Shown here piece by piece: positions 58,858 to 64,000 of a stretch of 64,000 nucleotides of DNA (positions are counted from its first letter, which is position 1; each line of letters starts with the position of its first letter). Below the pieces are notes generated by a model, which searched no databases, was not told where the DNA came from, and saw only the letters and a list, made by a program, of their open reading frames with translations. Location: contig OZ245848.1 of NCBI GenBank assembly GCA_965228955.1, positions 3,596,001 through 3,660,000 of the forward strand, in the 5' to 3' direction. This stretch comes from JANSWY01 sp965228955. GTDB lineage: Bacteria > Bacteroidota > Bacteroidia > Cytophagales > Cyclobacteriaceae. The position numbers and the translations under genes are program-made.

Positions 58858-59801
58858 ACAAGTTTTTATTCATACTGCTTGCATTCACTTTTGGCTCAAA
58901 TGACATTGCCAAAATAAATTCTTTAAAAAAGGAAGCTGCACAAGCCTACCAGAATGAAAACTACGAACTAGCAGCTGAAAAGTATAGCTACCTGGTGGAT
59001 TCCATGGAAATAATGGATGATCAGATTCTATTGAATCTTGCAAATGCTTACGTTCATCTTAATGACTCATCAAATGCTAAATCTACTTACAACAAAGTAG
59101 TTCCAACTTCAAACAACAAAGCAAAATCGGTTGCTTACCAACAACTAGGTGTCTTAAATGACCAACCAGATAACCTGGAAGTTGCACTGAACTATTTCAA
59201 AGAAGCTCTAAAGGCAGACCCAACAAACAAAGATGCCAGGTACAACTATGAAGTAGTCAAAAAGAAACTCGAAAAGAAAAAGGAGCAGCAGGAACAGCAG
59301 CAAAACCAGGATCAGAACCAGGAAAATCAGGAGCAGCAGGACAAGGAGCAGCAGCAGAACGAGAATCAGGAAAACCAGGACCAGAAGCAGGACGGAGAAA
59401 ACGAGGATCAGCAGGAAGGTAACCAGGACGAGCAGAAACAAAACCAACAAGAAGACGGAGAGCAACAAGATAGCGAGCAAAAAGAAGGCGAAAACCAGCA
59501 AGGCGAGCAGCAAGAGGGTGAAAACCAGGAAGGCGAAGAAAAGAAAGAAGGCGAGCAACAAGAAGGTGAAGAGCAGGAAGGTGAAGAAAAAGAAGGCGAG
59601 CAATCCGAACAGGATCAGGATGGAGAAAAGTCCGAAGAGCAGAAACTGAAAGAACTGAAAGAGAAATTGAAAGAGCTAAATATTAGCCCTGAAAAAGCAA
59701 ATAACATCTTTGAATCTTACGGAAACAAAGAAATTCAGTACCTGCACCAACTCAAGAAGAGAAACACCAAACCACGGGATAAAACAAAACCCGACTGGTG
59801 A
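58854..59801 (+). CDS. batC: TPR protein with Glu/Gln-rich tail, BatC-like
   Basis: 315 aa. Short hydrophobic leader, then two or three TPR-like repeats (about 20-130, e.g. YQQLGVLNDQPDNLEVALNYF) and a long low-complexity stretch (about 142-262) of Gln, Glu, Asn and Asp with the motif EGEQQEGE-like, then a short charged end. TPR-plus-acidic-tail is the BatC plan. Overlaps batB by four bases (ATGA). The tail is repetitive DNA and likely variable in length. Function as BatB partner is inferred. Confidence 0.8.
   Translation: MNKFLFILLAFTFGSNDIAKINSLKKEAAQAYQNENYELAAEKYSYLVDSMEIMDDQILLNLANAYVHLNDSSNAKSTYNKVVPTSNNKAKSVAYQQLGVLNDQPDNLEVALNYFKEALKADPTNKDARYNYEVVKKKLEKKKEQQEQQQNQDQNQENQEQQDKEQQQNENQENQDQKQDGENEDQQEGNQDEQKQNQQEDGEQQDSEQKEGENQQGEQQEGENQEGEEKKEGEQQEGEEQEGEEKEGEQSEQDQDGEKSEEQKLKELKEKLKELNISPEKANNIFESYGNKEIQYLHQLKKRNTKPRDKTKPDW
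59280..59640 (+). repeat. CAG/GAG-rich coding low-complexity tract
   Basis: Within batC; a degenerate array of CAG, GAA and GAG codons that keeps the frame and produces a Leu/Phe/Val-rich shadow frame on the other strand. Confidence 0.85.
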
Positions 59802-59861
59802 TCACCACTACATTTGGCATTTTTTCTCAAAAGTCGACCACATCTGATGTTGGATTAATAG

Positions 59862-59890
59862 GTTGCTTTCAAATTTATTAGACACCTTTG
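59862..59890 (+). promoter_or_regulatory. Putative housekeeping promoter of the thiolase gene
   Basis: TTG (59862-59864) and CACCTTTG (59883-59890) fit -33/-7 spacing; the first bases of the -7 box deviate from TAnnTTTG. Confidence 0.35.
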
Positions 59891-59930
59891 CGACTAGAAA
59901 ACAACAAACTTTTATAACCCATCAATTAAT

Positions 59931-61109
59931 ATGGAAGAAGTATATATTTTATCCGCAGTGAGAACACCTATCGGAAGCTTCGGTGGTGCACTTGCTGGAT
60001 TCTCAGCCACTCAATTAGGATCAATCGCAATTAAAGGAGCATTAGAGAAAGCTGGAGTAGCTGCTGACCAGGTAGAAGAAGTATTCTACGGTAACGTAGT
60101 TTCAGCATACCTTGGACAAGCACCTGCAAGACAAGCTGCAATTGGAGCTGGAATCGGAAATAACGTACCATGTACTACTGTTAACAAAGTTTGTGCTTCT
60201 GGTATGAAATCGACTATGCTTGGAGCTCAATCAATCATGCTTGGACAAGCTGATATCATTGTAACAGGTGGTATGGAAAGCATGTCAAATATTCCTTACT
60301 ATGTACCTAAGGCTAGATTTGGTCACAAATACGGTCATGGTGAGATCATTGATGGATTAATGCACGACGGACTTTGGGAAGTTTACAATGGATTCCCAAT
60401 GGGTAACTGTGCTGACAATACTGCCAAGGAGATGAACATCTCCAGAGAAGAGCAGGATAACTACGCAATCGAATCATATAAAAGATCTGCAGCTTCAACT
60501 GAAGCAGGTCTATTCAATGATGAGATTATCCCAGTTGAAATTCCTCAAAGAAAAGGTGATCCAATCATCATGAAAGAAGATGAGGAATTCAGAAATGTGA
60601 GATTTGAAAAGATTCCTTCATTAAGACCAGTATTCTCAAAAGAAGGAACTGTTACAGCGGCAAACGCTTCTACAATCAATGACGGTGCAGCTGCACTTGT
60701 GTTGATTAGCAAAAAGAAAATGGAGGAACTTGGTTTGAAAGCTGTAGGTAAAATCAGAGGTTTTGCTGATGCTGCTCAAGAGCCAATCTGGTTCACTACT
60801 TCTCCTGCTTTGGCAATTCCAAAAGCAATGAAAAATGCAGGTGTAGAAAAAAGTGATGTAGACTTCTGGGAAGTAAACGAAGCTTTCTCTGCAGTAGCAA
60901 TTGCTAACAACAGACTATTAGAACTTGACCCAGCAAACGTAAACACATTTGGTGGTGCTGTTGCACTTGGTCACCCTCTTGGAACTTCAGGAGCAAGAAT
61001 CATTGCTACACTGAATAGCGTTCTTGATAAGAAAGACGGAACTATCGGAGTTGCGGGTATCTGTAACGGTGGTGGAGGTGCTTCTGCTATTGTTATTGAG
61101 AAAGTCTAG
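59931..61109 (+). CDS. Acetyl-CoA C-acetyltransferase (thiolase)
   Basis: 392 aa thiolase with the acyl-enzyme Cys88 in VNKVCASGMK, His motif GHPLGTSGARI, NEAFS and the C-terminal catalytic Cys in GICNGGGGAS. It condenses two acetyl-CoA to acetoacetyl-CoA or runs the reverse. No partner genes are adjacent. Followed by degenerate TTAGAT repeats and a terminator. More GC-rich codons than its neighbours suggest high expression. Confidence 0.95.
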   Translation: MEEVYILSAVRTPIGSFGGALAGFSATQLGSIAIKGALEKAGVAADQVEEVFYGNVVSAYLGQAPARQAAIGAGIGNNVPCTTVNKVCASGMKSTMLGAQSIMLGQADIIVTGGMESMSNIPYYVPKARFGHKYGHGEIIDGLMHDGLWEVYNGFPMGNCADNTAKEMNISREEQDNYAIESYKRSAASTEAGLFNDEIIPVEIPQRKGDPIIMKEDEEFRNVRFEKIPSLRPVFSKEGTVTAANASTINDGAAALVLISKKKMEELGLKAVGKIRGFADAAQEPIWFTTSPALAIPKAMKNAGVEKSDVDFWEVNEAFSAVAIANNRLLELDPANVNTFGGAVALGHPLGTSGARIIATLNSVLDKKDGTIGVAGICNGGGGASAIVIEKV

Positions 61110-61255
61110 ATTTTAGACGATAGACATTAGATTCTAGACGCTAGATTTTAGAATTTAGATATTAGATATTAGGATTTCAAAATCGGGGCTTTAGCCCCCT
61201 TTTTTATTAAACACGAAATCCTAATATTGAAATCCTAAATACTAATATTAAAATC
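61110..61255. repeat. Degenerate TTAGAT-type repeats flanking a terminator
   Basis: Imperfect units (TAGATTTTAGA, ATTAGATTCTAGA, TTAGATATTAG) run from 61107 to 61176; after the terminator, inverted forms (GAAATCCTAATATT) appear at 61215-61258. The two arms could pair. Such arrays are common next to Bacteroidota genes. Confidence 0.7.
61185..61206 (+). terminator. Intrinsic terminator after the thiolase gene
   Basis: GGGGC-TTTA-GCCCC followed by CTTTTTT. Confidence 0.9.
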
Positions 61256-61411
61256 CTAAAAAATTAAAAAATAGAGCAGCACCAATACCAACAATATCGC
61301 CACCCATTGAATTGGTTTGCTGGTTTGAGGGAACTCGTAGCTGCAAATAGGACAAACTTTTTCGTCTCTATCAATTTCCATTGCACAAGAAGGGCATTCT
61401 TTCTTCTTCAT
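61256..61411 (-). CDS. 51-aa zinc-ribbon membrane protein
   Basis: ATG 61411 encodes MKKKECPSCAMEIDRDEKVC followed by PICSYEF: two CxxC pairs 11 residues apart, the signature of a small zinc ribbon. A single C-terminal membrane helix (WVAILLVLVLLYFLIF) ends the protein. Proteins of this plan are often found in Bacteroidota and are tail-anchored with the ribbon in the cytoplasm. Monocistronic, between two plus-strand genes. Function unknown. Confidence 0.75.
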   Translation of the reverse strand: MKKKECPSCAMEIDRDEKVCPICSYEFPQTSKPIQWVAILLVLVLLYFLIF

Positions 61412-61494
61412 AAATTCAATTTGATCAAATTATCAACTAATAAAAAGCTCCCAGAAAAAAACCTGAGAATTAGCATTCTTTATCAAGCTATTAA

Positions 61495-61502
61495 TAGATT
61501 TG
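61495..61502 (+). promoter_or_regulatory. Bacteroidota -7 box (TAGATTTG) of gene 61527
   Basis: TAGATTTG lies 25 bases before ATG 61527 and overlaps the TTG at 61500, excluding the longer start. Confidence 0.5.
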
Positions 61503-61526
61503 GATAAACCTAAGTTCCAATATCGC

Positions 61527-62333
61527 ATGAAAAAGATACTCTTTCTTCTACTCCTCACCTCCCCTTTCTTTGTTTTTGCTCAAAACGAATTGAAACTAAA
61601 CGGATCAATCGGAAGCTACAATATTGAAATTGAATTAACTCCAAATAAGGGAGCAGGAAAACTAATCTCCGGTAAATATCGCTACCAGGGAAAAACAGCT
61701 TATCTGAATTTAGAAGGAAAGCTCTACTCAAAAGATCTTTTGTATCTGCAAGAGTCATACAACGGGGAAACCACAGGTCATTTCTATCTGGAGCATGAAG
61801 AGGGCAATTGGAATGGTAGATGGACAAATGGCAAAAAAGCCTATGAAGTTACATTGATGGCCGTTGGTGGTGATCTGAATGATTTCGAATTGTTTGGAGG
61901 GGAAAAAGTGGAAGAAGGAACCAATACCGAGCTAGCAGGAACATACAGTTCAGACATTTACTTTATCAACGATTACTTTTATACAGAAGAAAACCCATCA
62001 ATTGAAATTGGATACAATGGCGGAACAGTTTCCATAACACAAATGGAATCCGACAGCATCTGGGTTGAACTCAACACAACCAGCGGACCGACATACCACA
62101 TTGCATACTTCGAGCAAGCTGTACCAAAAGTGGCTGATAACACATACGAGTATGATGACTTTCTCTGGGAGGATAATGATGAGAAATGCCACTTAAAATT
62201 CACCTTCGATGGAAATGGAATGCTTTCAGTAGAACAATATTCAAACAACATGGCATGTGATTTTGGAATGCGAGCTTATGCCGGTGGGGAATACAAAAAA
62301 TACACAAACGAATCAAAAGATCTTGAGAATTAG
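61527..62333 (+). CDS. Secreted protein of unknown function
   Basis: 268 aa from ATG 61527 with signal peptide MKKILFLLLLTSPFFVFAQ. The mature part starts with a repeating strand pattern (NELKLNGSIGSYNIEIELTP, YRYQGKTAYLNLEGKL) and later GNWNGRWTNGKKAYEVTL, a beta-rich exported protein. No catalytic motif or named family recognised. A TAGATTTG promoter box is placed so that the earlier TTG (61500) cannot be used. Location secure, role unknown. Confidence 0.7.
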   Translation: MKKILFLLLLTSPFFVFAQNELKLNGSIGSYNIEIELTPNKGAGKLISGKYRYQGKTAYLNLEGKLYSKDLLYLQESYNGETTGHFYLEHEEGNWNGRWTNGKKAYEVTLMAVGGDLNDFELFGGEKVEEGTNTELAGTYSSDIYFINDYFYTEENPSIEIGYNGGTVSITQMESDSIWVELNTTSGPTYHIAYFEQAVPKVADNTYEYDDFLWEDNDEKCHLKFTFDGNGMLSVEQYSNNMACDFGMRAYAGGEYKKYTNESKDLEN

Positions 62334-62400
62334 GCAATCCTCAAGACAGAATCACATTTGATTTATCCATGATATAATGGAATTTTAATTTCATCGTTTC

Positions 62401-62408
62401 TAGATTTG
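62401..62408 (+). promoter_or_regulatory. Bacteroidota -7 box (TAGATTTG) of gene 62428
   Basis: TAGATTTG ends 19 bases before ATG 62428, so the TTG at 62419 is too near the likely transcript start. Confidence 0.5.
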
Positions 62409-62427
62409 AATTAGAATTTTGTGTGTT

Positions 62428-63750
62428 ATGAATAAAGTGTTCCTGAAACTATTGGTTTTGGTCATTCCTGGATTTTCTATGGCCCAAGATCTACAAACCA
62501 TAGAAACATATTATCCAGACGATTCCAGATCTCTTAAAGAAGTGTATACAGTACTTGAGGGAGATTCATCAAGAATTCAAGGTGAATACAAAATGTTCAG
62601 CATGAATGGAGAAACCATCGTGACTGGCATTTTCAATGACGGACAAAAAGATGGGCTATTCACCAATTATTACAAGACTGGTAAAGTCCAGAGAACAACG
62701 ACTTACAAAAACGATCTGCGTGAAGGCGTAACCAAAGTCTATTCTGAAGATGGAAAAGTACTGCAGGAAGCTGTCTTCAAAAATGACACCATAACCGGAG
62801 ACCTGATCCTTTACTACCCTACTGGTACACTAAAAAGTAAAACAGAGTTTCAAAAAGGGAAACCAGACGGTCTGGTTACTCATTACTATGAAAGCGGAAA
62901 GATCCAGGAAGAAATCCATTATGCAAATGGTAAACCCAATGGCATCAATAAAAAGTATTATGAAAGTGGAGTTTTGCAATTAGAAGCTTCGTATCTGAAT
63001 GGTCTGCTTGATGGAGGTTTTAAGACTTTCTTTGAGAATGGCAATACAGAAATAGAAGCTCAAAACAGTCAGGGAAAGAAAACAGGTTATTTCAAACAAT
63101 ACTATCCTTCAGGTAATCTAAAATCATCTGCCAACTATCTTAAAGGACAACTGGATGGTGAAATTATATCCTACTATGATAACGGTCAGATTTCACAATT
63201 TCTATTTTATAGAAATGGCTACAAAAGCGGTGAAGAAAAGATCTACCATCAAAATGGTGAACTGAAAAGACTCACATTTCATACGAACAGGGGATCTGAT
63301 CAAAAAATCAAGGAATATAGCGACAAAGGAAAGCTCCTAAGAGAACAGCAAAAAGAAAGTGGAAAACCAGTTGGGACCTGGAATTACTATAATACCAATG
63401 GAGATTTCAACCTGGTAGAAAATTATCAGAATGGTCAACTCCATGGTTTGAGAGATATCTACAATAAAGGAAAACTCTCCATAAGAGAAACCTATAATCT
63501 GGGTAAAAAAGCAGGCCTTGAAACACGTTACTTTCCAAACGAGAAAGTAATGAGTGAACAAGAGTACGCCAATAACAAAAAACACGGTAGTTTCAAACAA
63601 TACCACAAAAACGGTCAGGTTGAAATAGAAGGGATTTATTTGAGAAACGAAATGAATAAATCCTGGAAATACTACAACAAAAAAGGTGAATTGATCAAGA
63701 CTGAAGTCTACCAGGTAGGCCGACTTGTAGAGGTTATCACACCAGAATAG
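62428..63750 (+). CDS. MORN-variant (YwqK-type) repeat protein, secreted
   Basis: 440 aa from ATG 62428 with signal peptide MNKVFLKLLVLVIPGFSMA. About fifteen degenerate ~22-residue repeats follow the pattern YY-xGxLK-xxxYxNGxxdGxxxxYY (e.g. GDLILYYPTGTLKSKTEF, GLVTHYYESGKIQEEIHY). This is the MORN_2 repeat often mis-named YwqK antitoxin. Such proteins are surface or periplasmic beta-solenoids of unknown function. Monocistronic, before purC. Confidence 0.9.
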   Translation: MNKVFLKLLVLVIPGFSMAQDLQTIETYYPDDSRSLKEVYTVLEGDSSRIQGEYKMFSMNGETIVTGIFNDGQKDGLFTNYYKTGKVQRTTTYKNDLREGVTKVYSEDGKVLQEAVFKNDTITGDLILYYPTGTLKSKTEFQKGKPDGLVTHYYESGKIQEEIHYANGKPNGINKKYYESGVLQLEASYLNGLLDGGFKTFFENGNTEIEAQNSQGKKTGYFKQYYPSGNLKSSANYLKGQLDGEIISYYDNGQISQFLFYRNGYKSGEEKIYHQNGELKRLTFHTNRGSDQKIKEYSDKGKLLREQQKESGKPVGTWNYYNTNGDFNLVENYQNGQLHGLRDIYNKGKLSIRETYNLGKKAGLETRYFPNEKVMSEQEYANNKKHGSFKQYHKNGQVEIEGIYLRNEMNKSWKYYNKKGELIKTEVYQVGRLVEVITPE

Positions 63751-63803
63751 AAACTTGCACTCAACATTCCTTTAAAATAGTTCAGCCCTTATTGGTATTT
63801 TTC

Positions 63804-63811
63804 TAAATTTG
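63804..63811 (+). promoter_or_regulatory. Bacteroidota -7 box (TAAATTTG) of purC
   Basis: TAAATTTG ends 10 bases before the purC ATG; a TTG -33 equivalent is not distinct. Confidence 0.45.
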
Positions 63812-63821
63812 CTGGCCTAAG

Positions 63822-64000
63822 ATGGATGCAATAAAAGAAACCAAATTCAATTTTGAGGGCCAGACTGGAAAGTATGAAGGGAAGGTCAGAGATGTATATG
63901 AGTTCGATAAGAAAATAGCCATTGTAGCTACAGATCGAATCTCAGCGTTTGATGTTATTCTCCCTAGAGCTATTCCTCACAAAGGTCAGGTACTTAATCA
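63822..64000 (+). CDS. purC: Phosphoribosylaminoimidazole-succinocarboxamide synthase, N-terminal part, cut by window edge
   Basis: The first 59 codons are visible. They contain the SAICAR synthetase opening: GKYEGKVRDVYEF, VATDRISAFDVILP and IPHKGQVLN, the ATP-binding and CAIR-binding region. The enzyme joins aspartate to CAIR in purine synthesis. The rest lies beyond the window. Confidence 0.93.
   Translation, partial: MDAIKETKFNFEGQTGKYEGKVRDVYEFDKKIAIVATDRISAFDVILPRAIPHKGQVLN

Noticed and set aside
59208..59603. Minus-strand open frame rich in Leu, Phe and Val
   Set aside because: It is the complement of the Glu/Gln-rich tail of the BatC-like gene, as shown by exact coincidence with the low-complexity tract.
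61110..61258. CRISPR-like array
   Set aside because: The repeats are short, degenerate and contiguous, without constant-length spacers or cas genes.
1..64000. Phage, insertion sequence or integrative element
   Set aside because: No transposase, integrase, terminal inverted repeats or phage structural genes were seen.

Overview
The window is AT-rich DNA from a Bacteroidota chromosome, most likely a marine member of the Cytophagales. Supporting signs are many secreted proteins and lipoproteins with short leaders, TAnnTTTG-type -7 promoter boxes near 57850, 61495, 62401 and 63804, DUF3078 and SUMF1-domain envelope proteins, and A-rich rather than strong Shine-Dalgarno leaders. I see no phage, insertion sequence, CRISPR array or replication origin.

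Layout. About 0.6-50 kb is a dense stress and envelope-homeostasis region: MgtE and two CorA Mg2+ channels, three MscS-type channels, four universal stress proteins, Dps, YtxH, an OmpA-like lipoprotein, an FNT-family channel, PPK2, a polytopic MFS carrier, a K+/H+-type antiporter, two Hsp20 proteins, an HtrA/DegP protease, a BLUF photoreceptor, two DUF3124 lipoproteins and six PepSY-like secreted proteins. Regulators are interleaved: a PAS histidine kinase, a single-domain receiver and a sigma54-activating response regulator (6-11 kb); an ECF sigma factor heading a five-gene operon with MarC, a lipoprotein, a 995-aa protein with a degenerate P-loop, and MscS (19-25 kb); and an RsbS-like STAS / RsbT-PP2C fusion / PAS kinase / NarL regulator operon (26-29 kb). 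From about 50 kb the content becomes ordinary: galK, two serine hydrolases, an AraC regulator, a BASS transporter, an AraC remnant, tRNA-Arg and tRNA-Ser, a BatB/BatC pair, a thiolase, a MORN-type repeat protein and the start of purC.

How it works together. Two shared regulatory signatures were read directly from the non-coding DNA. (1) Fourteen sites fit [T/A]GTGAC[C/T]-N14/15-[C/G]GTC, which has the shape of an ECF-sigma promoter. They lie a short leader upstream of every PepSY-like transcription unit, both the 3026 and 3339 small genes, 29528, 29933, ppk2, the USP-RimK-MscS operon and the antiporter, and in front of two gene-free stretches that end in terminator-like hairpins (candidate small RNAs at 15915-16046 and 29307-29419). 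(2) Four 18-bp inverted repeats, TGTRGAW-like left half, N4, TTCYACA right half, lie upstream of dps, the USP/receiver/NtrC operon, the OmpA-USP-CorA-FNT operon and a coiled-coil lipoprotein. Each has a weaker second copy 20-30 bp away, and three have a TTGG-type -24/-12 element downstream. The natural reading is a sigma54 enhancer bound by the NtrC-type regulator encoded at 8327-9691. I infer two overlapping general-stress regulons co-located with their candidate regulators. Regulator-site pairings are inference; the sites themselves are seen in the sequence.
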